The position numbers and the translations under genes are program-made. 64,000 bases of DNA from Rhizobium binae. GTDB taxonomy: Bacteria; Pseudomonadota; Alphaproteobacteria; Rhizobiales; Rhizobiaceae. Positions 21,711 through 30,626 of this stretch are shown piece after piece; the first letter of the stretch is position 1, and each line of letters opens with the position of its first letter. The notes beneath the pieces were generated by a model. The model made no database searches, was not told the DNA's origin, and saw only the letters and a program-made list of their open reading frames with translations. The stretch spans positions 186,001-250,000 of the forward strand of contig NZ_CP071608.1 in the NCBI RefSeq assembly GCF_017357225.1, given 5' to 3'.

Positions 21711-22534
21711 CGCGGCCATCTCAGCGCCGGGAGCTGGCCGAGAAAGCAGTGGCGAAACGCGGTGTGAGTATCGCGCTGGCGTGCCGGACGTTTGGCGTCA
21801 GCGAAACCTGTTACCGGTATAGCCCACAACGCAATGTCGACAACGAGCAGATTGCCGATCTGTTGCTTGGGCTTGTGAAGATAAAGAAGACGTGGGGTTT
21901 TGGCCTCTGCTTCCTGCACCTGCGCAATGTTCAGGGGTATCGCTGGAACCACAAGCGGGTCTACCGCATCTACCGGGAGCTTGAGCTGAATCTGCGGATC
22001 AAGCCTCGCCGGCGGCTGAAGCGCGAGAAGCCGGATGAATTGGCAGTTCCGGCTGCGCCGAATATGGTCTGGTCGATGGATTTCATGGCCGACCGTCTCG
22101 CAGACGGTCGCCAGTTCAGGCTTCTGAACGTGTTGGACGACTTCAACCGCGAGGGCTTGGGCATTGAAGTCGACTTCTCGCTACCCGCCGAAAGGGTCGT
22201 GCGCAGTCTCAACCAGATCATCGAATGGCGGGGCAAGCCGCTGGCGATCAGGGTTGATAACGGCCCGGAATACGTCAGCGGCACGCTCATGGAATGGGCT
22301 GAAACACGGGGAATTGCCCTGAATTACATTCAGCCAGGCAAACCGCAACAGAACGCCTATGTCGAGCGCTACAATCGAACCGTTCGGCATGAATGGCTTG
22401 ATCTGTATATTTTTGACAGCATAACGGAGGTGCAGGAGATCGCCACAGAGTGGCTTTGGACATATAACCATGAACGGCCCAACATGGGCATTGGCGGCGT
22501 CACACCCGCTCAGAAACTGAAAATGGCCGCGTAA
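21707..22534 (+). CDS. IS3-family transposase OrfB, DDE integrase (copy 1)
   Basis: 275 residues from the ATG at 21707; the frame is open further upstream because it overlaps orfA. The retroviral-type integrase core is visible: the first Asp in WSMDFMAD, the second in IRVDNGPEY and the Glu in [17 protein letters not shown]. It should form the active transposase as an OrfAB fusion by -1 frameshifting in the A-rich overlap. No internal damage is seen, so the element may still be active. Confidence 0.93.
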   Translation: MTRPSQRRELAEKAVAKRGVSIALACRTFGVSETCYRYSPQRNVDNEQIADLLLGLVKIKKTWGFGLCFLHLRNVQGYRWNHKRVYRIYRELELNLRIKPRRRLKREKPDELAVPAAPNMVWSMDFMADRLADGRQFRLLNVLDDFNREGLGIEVDFSLPAERVVRSLNQIIEWRGKPLAIRVDNGPEYVSGTLMEWAETRGIALNYIQPGKPQQNAYVERYNRTVRHEWLDLYIFDSITEVQEIATEWLWTYNHERPNMGIGGVTPAQKLKMAA

Positions 22535-23292
22535 ATTCTACAGTCAAACCCCGTTAAAACGGGGAGGATTACCGAGACATTGCAGTTCGCGGCGCGACAA
22601 TTGCGGAAAATCCGCAGTTTTTCTCAGGCCCGACAGAACCATGGCCCTGTCGTGGAGATGGTGGGCGAGAAACTGGAGGTCGCGCATGCTGTCCATGCGG
22701 AACCGACGCCAGTAGGAGGCGGGCTGATTGGAGGTGATCGTAAACAGCGATCGCTCCCCGTGAGGCCCACGCACCGGCAGTGTCACGCCTTGCTGCCCGA
22801 TACCGAAGGCCATCGCCTCCTTAAAGAAGCCGTGAGCCCGCCCTGAATCCCATTTTGACGCGGACCATTCCACGGGCAGAAAGCCGCGCTGTCCGAGCCG
22901 CACGACGGGATCGATGCTGAAGTAATCCCGGGCAAGATATTGCTTCACCCACTCGGGCGGGTAGGTCAGCATCAGCAATGGATTGTTGGCCGCTGCGCCC
23001 GAGGAGCGGGTCACATGCAGAACCATGTGCGATATCGCATAGATGTGGCGGACTTCGTCCAGCGTCGTTTCCAGATCTTCCAACGTCGGCGATGCGGAGA
23101 TCCGGTCCAAACTGTAGAAAAAACGAGAACTGCTCAGCATGAGATGGACTCGCGGTTGTGTGTTTTCCTGACTGGGGTAATCGTAACATTTCGCGGTTAG
23201 CGAGAAAAGAGCATTTTATGGCAACCATGGCGCGATGTGAAGAACAGGTTAAGGAACTGACGACACTGTGGGCGGCGGGACGGCGACTGGCC

Positions 23293-23931
23293 TTACCGCA
23301 TGCCACCATCGACAAGGGCTCTGCCAGGACAGGAAGAGGTTTCATTGAGAAGTCGGGCTAGGTTGGTGCGAAGTGTCCGACAGTTATCTGCAGTCACGTC
23401 CCACAGGCCGACATACAGTTTGCCGATCTCGGGCAGTGATCGGGCAAGCGGCGTCGGCCTCCAGCCGAGCCTGCGATACACCCCGACCATCGCCCCATCA
23501 TAGACGCCGACGATGTTTTCGATACCGGCGCCGAGGGCAAGATCGCAAAGCCCTGAGAGCAGTTCGGTGGCGACTGCGCGCGATTGCGCGATGTGTCCGG
23601 CAGATGGGTGAACGCAAAAGCGAGTACATTCCCAGGTCGTCGGGCTGTCGACGTCGATAGGCTGATCGAAGAAATGCCGAAACTCGCTTTTGAGCATCGT
23701 AGCGCCAGTGGTCGGCAGCAGGCGTAGCGAACCTGTCAGTGTGCCCGAAGGTCGTTGAGTGACGAGATATACGGGATCTTCGACCTCATCATATCGGTCC
23801 CTCTCCCATTGATCCCGGACATCGACCTGCCATCCCAGCCGATCGCGAAAAACGACGGCGCGAGCCCGAAACATTGCATCGAATGCACGTCGATCGGTCT
23901 CGAGCATGTCTTTGGTGAATATCCGCAACAT
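23293..23931 (-). CDS. rhiI: RhiI-like acyl-homoserine-lactone synthase
   Basis: 212 residues from the ATG at 23931, preceded by AGGAGG. It is a LuxI-family enzyme: the conserved N-terminal RAVVFRDRLGW, the D-R pair in DRYDEVEDPVYLV, GSLRLLPTTG and WECTRFCVHP are all present. It makes an N-acyl-homoserine lactone from S-adenosylmethionine and acyl-ACP. It lies upstream of rhiR on the same strand and next to rhiABC, supporting RhiI. It appears intact although its receptor gene rhiR is broken. A longer start 22 codons upstream is possible but less well supported. Confidence 0.9.
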   Translation of the reverse strand: MLRIFTKDMLETDRRAFDAMFRARAVVFRDRLGWQVDVRDQWERDRYDEVEDPVYLVTQRPSGTLTGSLRLLPTTGATMLKSEFRHFFDQPIDVDSPTTWECTRFCVHPSAGHIAQSRAVATELLSGLCDLALGAGIENIVGVYDGAMVGVYRRLGWRPTPLARSLPEIGKLYVGLWDVTADNCRTLRTNLARLLNETSSCPGRALVDGGMR

Positions 23932-24109
23932 ATCCGTTCCTCCTGATCGTCGATGTTTCACAACAGGGGCCGACCTCGAGCAATCTGGATATTTCACCAG
24001 ATTGACCGGCGCTTCGACTTACCTTTCATTTTCACAGGCATTTCCGAAGCTTGATCGATCTCAAGCTCGCTGTGGCTGCCACTTCAACGCAACCAAGGAA
24101 GAATCGTTC

Positions 24110-24460
24110 GTGACCTACGATCCAGCCCGCGGCAAACGCATTCGAGAAGCGATATCTCGGGGCAAGTTCCGGAAAGTACACGCTCTTGCAGCCGAACTGA
24201 ATGTATCAGTCGCGGCCGTCTCGCGCTGGCAAAATGGCGGCCATACGTCCCTGGAAAGCGCCTGCGCTCTCGCGCGCCTGCTGGATGTTTCCCTCGATTG
24301 GCTGCTCTTGGGGCGAGGGACCATGGACGGGCATAGGAACAGCGCGATCTCCGCCACGGAATTGCTGTGGGTAATGGCGCTACGCGGCCGATCTGCGGCG
24401 GCTCAGTCCAATCTTATTGGGCTGCTCGAATCCATCCCTCCGGAACACGCCTTACGCTAA
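24110..24460 (+). CDS. Small XRE-type helix-turn-helix regulator
   Basis: 116 residues from a GTG at 24110; the frame is open further upstream (to 23906) but that part overlaps the rhiI leader and lacks domain features. The helix-turn-helix is in VHALAAELNVSVAAVSRWQNGGHTS, followed by SLESACALARLLDVSLDWLLLG, as in Cro/CI-type repressors. It is divergent from rhiI and upstream of rhiA, so it may regulate the rhi genes. I know of no characterised counterpart at this position. Confidence 0.75.
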   Translation: MTYDPARGKRIREAISRGKFRKVHALAAELNVSVAAVSRWQNGGHTSLESACALARLLDVSLDWLLLGRGTMDGHRNSAISATELLWVMALRGRSAAAQSNLIGLLESIPPEHALR

Positions 24461-24639
24461 GCACAATTCTGAACGGTTTTTTAACTTGCTCTCAACAGCT
24501 TTAGGTTGCTTAAATGAGCAGCATCAACGATCTTTCTAATTAGGGTTTCATTGACGGGACCGGCAGGAAGGCTAGCCCACCCTGCCCTCGCCGACGCGAA
24601 GACCCTTGTTTTCACAATCAACGCAGAAGGGTTGCCGAC

Positions 24640-25311
24640 ATGTCAACAATGTTGACCATCAACGTGAAAAACTACGAATCCCAGACGCAAAACTTCTACT
24701 TCTTCCAGCAACCGGCAATTTATACCGGCGGCGGGCAAGTCTATTCGAACAGCCTTTTCTCGCAATCGCTCGGCAACTACGACAACACCGGCGCGATCCT
24801 GACCTTCCAGGTCAACCTGCAATACTATGCCGGCATCCAGCAGGCAAATACACCGCCGCAAATTGGCGCATCATCTGGCTACTCGTCAGCCAGCCGCGCC
24901 ATTGATCTTGCTCCGAGTTCGGGTGGCAGCGGTAAACCGAACGACTGGACGACTGCAACGGTCAATCCGCTCGGACTATCCTCGCCAATCTACGGGGAAG
25001 GTGTACAGCCTGGCGCATTCCGCATCACCACGCCGGTTTTCAACTCGCCGCCCTACTTCAATGTCGGCTCAGCGGTTGCCGTCAATGGCGGCATCGTGCT
25101 CTCCAACTTCGTGCAGGCAAACCCGGCCAGCAATACCGATTGCCAGCCGATCCTGAAATATTATGTCCAGACCGGCGCCTACACGCCAGGTGTTGTGATG
25201 AACTTCACGCAGTCGAGCGTGAACGCGGCGCTTTCCGACTTCACCGGCGGCTATTCCGTCTGCAACGTCAGCCTGAAATCTGACGGCACCTGGACGACGC
25301 AGCTCCAGTAA
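24640..25311 (+). CDS. rhiA: RhiA, rhizosphere-expressed protein
   Basis: 223 residues resembling RhiA, the abundant rhizosphere-induced protein of R. leguminosarum. It has no signal peptide and is rich in Asn, Gln, Thr and aromatic residues (NFYFFQQPAIYTGG, then PILKYYVQTGAYTPGVVMNF and SVCNVSLKSDGTW). The biochemical role is unknown; the rhi genes affect nodulation in some backgrounds and are controlled by RhiR. It is the first gene of rhiABC and paralogous to the next gene. A 13-bp perfect stem-loop follows it. Confidence 0.85.
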   Translation: MSTMLTINVKNYESQTQNFYFFQQPAIYTGGGQVYSNSLFSQSLGNYDNTGAILTFQVNLQYYAGIQQANTPPQIGASSGYSSASRAIDLAPSSGGSGKPNDWTTATVNPLGLSSPIYGEGVQPGAFRITTPVFNSPPYFNVGSAVAVNGGIVLSNFVQANPASNTDCQPILKYYVQTGAYTPGVVMNFTQSSVNAALSDFTGGYSVCNVSLKSDGTWTTQLQ

Positions 25312-25323
25312 ACCTTGGCAGCC

Positions 25324-25358
25324 ATGCAGGTGAAGAACCGTCCCCTCTTCACCTGCAT
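25324..25358 (+). terminator. Stem-loop between rhiA and rhiB
   Basis: A perfect 13-bp inverted repeat (ATGCAGGTGAAGA / TCTTCACCTGCAT) with a 9-base loop, 12 bases after the rhiA stop. No T-run follows, so it is more likely an mRNA-stabilising or partial attenuation element than a full terminator. Confidence 0.65.
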
Positions 25359-25432
25359 GCGCACCATCCGCGCGTTGCCGCCGCCCGCCGGGCGACGGAC
25401 AGGCTTGATCTCAGAGGGGATTGTCACGCGCC

Positions 25433-26152
25433 ATGACCAGTTCGTCCTACCAGATCATCGTTCGGAACTTCTCGCAGACGACGCAATATTTCTATGTTTT
25501 CCAGAAGCAGGCGGCATTTCCGTTGCTGCCGAGCCATGGTCCCATCCTCAGCGGCAGTCTCGGCTGCCAAAGCATCGGCAATTACGCAAGTTCGGGAGCG
25601 CAGATCAATTTCGGTTTGGACAGTCAGGTCTATGCAGGTGCCCTCAGCACCAAGCAGACCGCGTCGCCCTCGCAGCTTATCGCGCTTCTCTCGCTCAATG
25701 CCGCCACGCTATCCGTGGTCGGCAGCAGCTCGGCGTTCCGACCGGTTACGCTCACCACGGTCGACGGTTCGCCGGACAATTGCACGACCTTGACGCTCGA
25801 TCCGCTTGGACTTTCCGCGCCAGCCAATCAAGCCGGAGTTGCGATCGGAGGGTTTGGCATAAACGTGCCTTGCTACACGCCGTTGCCGCGTCCCGAACTC
25901 TATTGTGGCGTCGTTGCACTGAACGACAATCAAGCGATCATACTCTCGAGCTTCGTCGCTCCTGTCCCCAACGCCGTCATGAACTGCATACCTAAGCAAA
26001 TCTTTTTCGTGAAGATGGGCTACCAGCCGGTCGGAAGCACCGTGACTTATGACGAGAGCAACTCGGCATGCTGCGATTTCACGACCGGTTACGCGACCTA
26101 CACCGTGACTTACAAAGCCGACGGAACCTTTTCGGCGACAGGAGGACCATAG
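25433..26152 (+). CDS. rhiB: RhiB, paralogue of RhiA
   Basis: 239 residues from the ATG at 25433; a TTG four codons earlier is possible. It shares with RhiA the pattern YQIIVRNFSQTTQYFYVFQKQ at the start, LDPLGLSAP in the middle and FFVKMGYQPVGSTVTYDESNS with TYTVTYKADGTF at the end, so the two arose by duplication. It has more cysteines than RhiA. Function is unknown. It is the second gene of the RhiR-controlled rhiABC operon. Confidence 0.8.
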   Translation: MTSSSYQIIVRNFSQTTQYFYVFQKQAAFPLLPSHGPILSGSLGCQSIGNYASSGAQINFGLDSQVYAGALSTKQTASPSQLIALLSLNAATLSVVGSSSAFRPVTLTTVDGSPDNCTTLTLDPLGLSAPANQAGVAIGGFGINVPCYTPLPRPELYCGVVALNDNQAIILSSFVAPVPNAVMNCIPKQIFFVKMGYQPVGSTVTYDESNSACCDFTTGYATYTVTYKADGTFSATGGP

Positions 26153-26218
26153 ACCCAAAGATCCGGATCATCACTGACGCTTGAACAAGCCAACCCTTGA
26201 AACGAAAGGAATATAGCA

Positions 26219-26623
26219 ATGTTACGTATCACGTCGAAATTCGCTGGCCAAACAGCGCGTCGCAATAGAATTGCTGCCGGGCTTGCCATTTCCATCGTCT
26301 CTATCCTCGCAACAGCGCTGCCTGCCGCCGCACAACTCGTTTTTTCGTCCGATTGCCGGAACTACCAGCCCATTGCGGTCGCACCGCCGAACGACGCGAT
26401 CCTCTTCACCAAGCAGCCGGTGCCCCATCCGAACGGAACGGCCTCCGTCTTTGCGATCGTCGGAGCCGACACCTTTGTCATACCGGGTGGGGCCAACTCC
26501 TGCATCGTCGCCGCTCCCCCCGCCGATGACAATTACTGCTTCATTGCCCGCGACGACAACACGATCGATGGCGTCGGTTTTGCTGCCATTCGAAATCCGG
26601 GGGGCCTGACCGCCTGCCAGTAA
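26219..26623 (+). CDS. rhiC: RhiC, small periplasmic protein
   Basis: 134 residues with a clear signal peptide (AGLAISIVSILATALPAAAQ, cleavage near residue 39) and four cysteines in the mature part, suggesting disulfide bonds in the periplasm. Position downstream of rhiA and rhiB and the export signal match RhiC. No enzymatic motif is visible. It is probably co-transcribed with rhiAB. Confidence 0.8.
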   Translation: MLRITSKFAGQTARRNRIAAGLAISIVSILATALPAAAQLVFSSDCRNYQPIAVAPPNDAILFTKQPVPHPNGTASVFAIVGADTFVIPGGANSCIVAAPPADDNYCFIARDDNTIDGVGFAAIRNPGGLTACQ

Positions 26624-27298
26624 GGGGTGAATTTTCCACATCCAACAGTTCTCGTCCGATCTTGCGCGAAGGTGAGGCGGAAAGTGGAATATCCGCCTTC
26701 GCCCGCTGTCGCGCGCTTATCACCCTGGCGACCCAATTCTGCACGCTAAGAAGCAATCGGTGGGTGAAAGAAACTATAGATGAGCAGTTCATAGGCACTG
26801 GCCAGCGTGCGGTAATTTTTCAGGTTCCGAGGATTCTATTGACGGCGGCTGCGATAGCGGCCTCCGTCGGTGAACCACCCTTCGTCATGCCGCGCCCCGC
26901 CAAAACGCTGACGATTTGCATTCCCGCCGGCATCGAGCAAGGCGGACGGGCCATAGAGCTGGGATAAAATAAACCCTTCGGGAAGCTGGGCAGTGATTTG
27001 AGTAAAAGTCCTAATGAAGGTCTCTTAGTCAGCCCTGGTCTGCCTATGCGCTTGCCGCTGTGTTCGGAATCTGCCAAGCTAAATAGACACATCTTATTGT
27101 GCCCTCCCCAGCCGGTGAATGCGAAGGTCGCTCCCGGTCTGCCTATCTGCAGGATTTGCCGCGCTTGAGCAGATGACTTTCGAACCAGCCGCGAAAAGGC
27201 GAAAGATTGCTGTTAACTCCTCTGTGCGCTCTGCCGGCAACCAGGTGAATTTGAGCGCAATGACCGACCACTCCTCGAACAAGATCTGAGAAGAGACG
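26624..27298. other. rhiC-nodL intergenic region
   Basis: About 675 bases with no supported gene. A 38-codon frame (27173-27289) ends 10 bases before nodL, but nothing shows it is translated. No nod box was found before nodL. Confidence 0.5.
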
Positions 27299-27871
27299 AT
27301 GACACGCAGCCAAAAAGAAAAGATGCTCGCAGGCGAGATGTATAACGCAGCGGATCCTGAGATCCAAGCCGAGCTGCTCCTCACCGGGGCTTGGCTGAAA
27401 CGGTACAATGACACGCTGGGCGACCCCGCCGAGCGGTGGCATGCGCTTCTGTCGGAACGATTGGGAACGGTGGGGCTTGGAGCGGCTATTCGCCCTCCGT
27501 TTCACTGCGACTACGGGTTCAACATTCGGATCGGAGCTTGGGTTTACATCAATTTCAACTGCGTCATTCTTGACGTGGCAACGGTGACTATCGGTGACGG
27601 AACCGCAATCGGGCCTGCTGTGCAGATTTATACCGCGGACCATCCACATGATCCCGAGCAGCGCCAGGCCGGACTGCAGTTGGGACGACCTGTCAGCATC
27701 GGCAGAAACGCCTGGATTGGCGGTGGAGCGATCATTCTCCCGGGCGTGACGATCGGCGATCACGCTGTCATTGGCGCTGGTAGCGTGGTCACGCGAGATG
27801 TCCCTGCAGGATGCACGGCCATGGGAAATCCTGCTCGGGTCAGAGTCGGTGGACGCCTGCCGCCATCATAA
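27299..27871 (+). CDS. nodL: NodL, Nod-factor O-acetyltransferase
   Basis: 190 residues, left-handed beta-helix (hexapeptide repeat) acetyltransferase of the LacA/Maa type. The N-terminal maltose-acetyltransferase domain is MLAGEMYNAADPEIQAELL. The catalytic region has YTADHPHDP with the active-site His, and repeats follow (NAWIGGGAIILPGVTIGDHAVIGAGSVV). NodL adds the O-6 acetyl group to the non-reducing glucosamine of the Nod factor. In R. leguminosarum it is normally the third gene of nodFEL. Here it stands alone, 6.4 kb from nodE, with no visible nod box of its own, so its expression is uncertain. Confidence 0.95.
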   Translation: MTRSQKEKMLAGEMYNAADPEIQAELLLTGAWLKRYNDTLGDPAERWHALLSERLGTVGLGAAIRPPFHCDYGFNIRIGAWVYINFNCVILDVATVTIGDGTAIGPAVQIYTADHPHDPEQRQAGLQLGRPVSIGRNAWIGGGAIILPGVTIGDHAVIGAGSVVTRDVPAGCTAMGNPARVRVGGRLPPS

Positions 27872-28580
27872 AAGTAGGCGTCGGGCGAAAATCTGGTGGT
27901 AAGAGGTAGTCTCGTTGCTTGTGCGAACGAAGATTTTGGGTCGCCATGGCCCGTGCGACCATCGGCACTCTGACGCAGTTCTCTTTGCAAATGCGGTCGG
28001 GCAGTCGTGCTATGTGATTACTGATCGCGTTTGATACGACCGGCTGCACATCGCACCGAACCGCCGGGTTCCAGCGTCAGGATCCGGCTGTCCTGTCGAA
28101 AACTCGAGGCACCATCTACTGCCGACACACGCGGCCATGTGACCTTTTCCTGGGAGACCGCCCGAAGATAGCCTTCGTTCGTCCCATGCCAAAGCCTCCT
28201 TCCCATCGGTGCCCGAAACCAACCTGTAGAATCTAGATCGACTGGTGTTTTCAAGGAGATGCTGGTTCTCTTCCGATTTATGAGGTACGAACGGCCGCGT
28301 GCAAAGAGGTCAATTGCGTTTCGGGCTCAACCCGCAGATACAGACCGCTTCACCTGCGGAAGCACGAATTGCTTTTGCAGTCCGTGCGCTCGATGAATGA
28401 CAATTGCTCGTTTCGAATAGACATCCGCTGGCGTTATGTCGCCGGCAAGTACCAATCGCTGTTGCCAGGAACATCTTCAGAGGTAGGCGCCCAACACCCG
28501 GGCGTAGCTTATCAGTCGACACTGTGGAGAAGGCATCATTGGCTGCGTACAGCGTCAATCGATCCTACTGAGTGCGCCGC
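27872..28580. other. nodL-nodM intergenic region
   Basis: About 700 bases before the nodM nod box. Two overlapping minus-strand frames at 28010-28254 are open but match no family I recognise. I see no reliable gene. Confidence 0.5.
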
Positions 28581-28627
28581 ATTCATATTGTGGATGATAG
28601 CTATCGCAACAATCAATTTTACTAATC
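28581..28627 (+). promoter_or_regulatory. nod box for nodMNT
   Basis: The sequence from ATTCATATTGTGGATGATAG through CAACAATCAATTTTACTAATC matches the nod box with few changes, about 95 bases before the nodM start. Confidence 0.9.
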
Positions 28628-28722
28628 TGTTTAGATTTATTAGCACGCGCTGGAGGACACGCGCCGAGCGGCGTCCGCCTTCCTGACTACCGGTCGGGGG
28701 CTCTTGGACACGGGTGACGAGC

Positions 28723-30549
28723 ATGTGTGGGATTGTTGGCATAGTGGGACATAAGCCCGTGTCGGAGCGGCTGGTAGCAGCCTTGGAGCGGCTGGAATAC
28801 CGCGGATATGATTCATCAGGCATTGCTACGATATTCGAGGGAGAATTGCGCCGACGCCGCGCAAAAGGCAAGCTCGGGAACCTTAAAACGAGATTGAAAA
28901 AAGAACCCCTGAGCGGCACTGTTGGCATCGCCCACACACGATGGGCGACCCATGGCGCACCGACAGAATGCAATGCACACCCGCACTTTGCCGATGGCGT
29001 AGCCGTTGTTCATAACGGCATCATTGAAAATTTCTCCGAGCTAAAGGACGGATTGGCGAAGGTAGGGGCCAAGTTCCAGACCGACACGGACACCGAGGTG
29101 ATTGCGCATCTCCTGACAAAGTTCCGTCGGGATGGCATGGGATGTCTCGAGGCAATGCAAGCCATGCTGAAGTGCGTCAAGGGCGCCTTCGCGCTTGCCA
29201 TTCTGTTTGAGGAGGATCCCGCAAGCATTATGGTGGCGCGCAATGGGCCACCATTAGTGATAGGCCATGGCGACGGTGAGATGTTTCTAGGCTCCGACGC
29301 GATCGCTCTTGCTCCGTTCACCAATGACATCACTTATCTGCAAGATGGCGACTGGGCTGTTATAGGCAAAGCGAGTGTCCAAGTTTTCGATATCGAAGGC
29401 AAAGTCGTTACGCGGCCGCGGCACAGATCGGTTGCTACCGCCGACCTGGTCTGCAAGGGCAATCACCGGCACTTTATGGAGAAGGAAATCTACGAGCAAT
29501 CCGAGGTCATCGCCGGTGCTCTTGGGCACTACATCAATGTCAACGATAGTCATGTCACAGTCACTTCAACCGACATCGATTTCGCCAGAGTTGAGAGCCT
29601 CGCGATCTCCGCCTGCGGCACGGCATATCTTGCCGGACTGATTGGCAAATATTGGTTCGAGCGCTACGCACGGTTAATGGTGGAAATTGATGTCGCCTCT
29701 GAATTCCGTTACCGCGAAATCCCGTTGTCGCCGCGATCGGCAGCGCTCTTCATCTCTCAATCTGGTGAGACGGCTGACACGCTTGCATCGCTGCGTTATT
29801 GCAAAGCACAAGGTCTGAGAATTGGTGCTGTCGTCAATACCCCAGAATCAACAATTGCCCGCGAGGCAGATGCCATCTTTCCGATCCTCGCCGGGCCAGA
29901 GATCGGCGTTGCTTCTACCAAGGCATTCACATGCCAGCTTGCTGTTCTCGCTGCGCTAGCCATCGGCGCGGGCAAGGCGCGGGGCGCAATCACGGACGAC
30001 GAGGAACAAGTGCTCGTCCAAAGTTTGGCGACGTTGCCGGGCGTTATGCGACAGGTGCTGAACGACATCAAGCCGAAGATCGAGCTCTTGTCACGGGAAT
30101 TGTCGAATTACCGCGACGTGCTCTATCTCGGTCGCGGCACGAGTTTCCCATTGGCTATGGAAGGTGCGCTGAAGCTCAAGGAGGTCTCCTATATCCATGC
30201 AGAAGGTTATGCAGCAGGAGAATTAAAACACGGTCCGATCGCACTGATCGATGAAAATATGCCAGTCATCGTTATCGCGCCACATGACCGATTCTTCGAT
30301 AAGACTGTCTCCAACATGCAGGAAGTGGCCGCCCGCGGCGGCCGCATCATTCTGATCACCGACGAAACGGGAGCTTCGATGTCAAAGCTTCCCACCATGC
30401 ACACTATCGTATTACCCGATGTTGAGGAGATTATCGCGCCGATGATCTTTTCTCTGCCGCTGCAGCTTCTTGCGTATCATACGGCGGTCGTTATGGGGGC
30501 AGATGTGGACCAGCCGCGGAATCTCGCTAAATCAGTCACAGTCGAATGA
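28723..30549 (+). CDS. nodM: NodM, glucosamine-6-phosphate synthase
   Basis: 608 residues from the ATG at 28723, giving MCGIVGIVG with Cys2 as the N-terminal nucleophile of the glutaminase domain; an ATG three codons upstream would hide that Cys and is rejected. The glutaminase domain has HTRWATHG and NAHPH. Two SIS sugar-isomerase domains follow (SACGTAYLAG, SQSGETADTLASLR, STKAFTCQL, GRGTSFPLAMEGALKLKE). It is the GlmS family, here a nod-box-driven extra copy that supplies glucosamine for Nod factors. It is followed by nodN and nodT. Confidence 0.96.
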   Translation: MCGIVGIVGHKPVSERLVAALERLEYRGYDSSGIATIFEGELRRRRAKGKLGNLKTRLKKEPLSGTVGIAHTRWATHGAPTECNAHPHFADGVAVVHNGIIENFSELKDGLAKVGAKFQTDTDTEVIAHLLTKFRRDGMGCLEAMQAMLKCVKGAFALAILFEEDPASIMVARNGPPLVIGHGDGEMFLGSDAIALAPFTNDITYLQDGDWAVIGKASVQVFDIEGKVVTRPRHRSVATADLVCKGNHRHFMEKEIYEQSEVIAGALGHYINVNDSHVTVTSTDIDFARVESLAISACGTAYLAGLIGKYWFERYARLMVEIDVASEFRYREIPLSPRSAALFISQSGETADTLASLRYCKAQGLRIGAVVNTPESTIAREADAIFPILAGPEIGVASTKAFTCQLAVLAALAIGAGKARGAITDDEEQVLVQSLATLPGVMRQVLNDIKPKIELLSRELSNYRDVLYLGRGTSFPLAMEGALKLKEVSYIHAEGYAAGELKHGPIALIDENMPVIVIAPHDRFFDKTVSNMQEVAARGGRIILITDETGASMSKLPTMHTIVLPDVEEIIAPMIFSLPLQLLAYHTAVVMGADVDQPRNLAKSVTVE

Positions 30550-30626
30550 TTGTAACGATTGGCTAGATCGCAACTCGCCTCCGGCAAAATCCACGACTAG
30601 ATCAGACATCAAATAAGTGAGGTTGT

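Larger units (their letters stand above)
21377..22573 (+). mobile_element. IS3-family (IS407-group-like) insertion sequence, copy 1
   Basis: A 1197-bp element with terminal inverted repeats beginning GGTAATCCTCCC and ending GGGAGGATTACC. It is flanked by a 4-bp direct repeat GAGA (21373-21376 and 22574-22577). It carries overlapping orfA and orfB transposase frames. Four-base duplications and this gene layout fit the IS407 group. A second copy, same length and with identical predicted proteins, lies inverted at 57341-58537. Confidence 0.95.
21205..23140 (-). pseudogene. rhiR: rhiR, LuxR-type quorum-sensing regulator split by an IS3-family element
   Basis: The N-terminal part (23140 to 22574, minus strand) encodes the autoinducer-binding domain, with PLLMLTYPPEWVKQYLARDY and WSASKWDSGRAHGFF, and breaks within the helix-turn-helix at LSRRELQCL. 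The reading continues on the other side of the IS with DMTASGLMAKQICARL, then SVSAVQLYLASARRKL and a stop at 21205. Removing the IS (21377-22573) and one copy of its 4-bp duplication restores a single frame of 244 residues, close to known RhiR. The neighbouring rhiI and rhiABC support RhiR over other LuxR proteins. As it stands the protein loses its DNA-binding domain. Confidence 0.88.

Noticed and set aside
23218..23361. A short plus-strand frame between rhiR and rhiI
   Set aside because: It overlaps the rhiI 3' end, and nothing supports it beyond an ATG and about 47 codons; a possible remnant at best.
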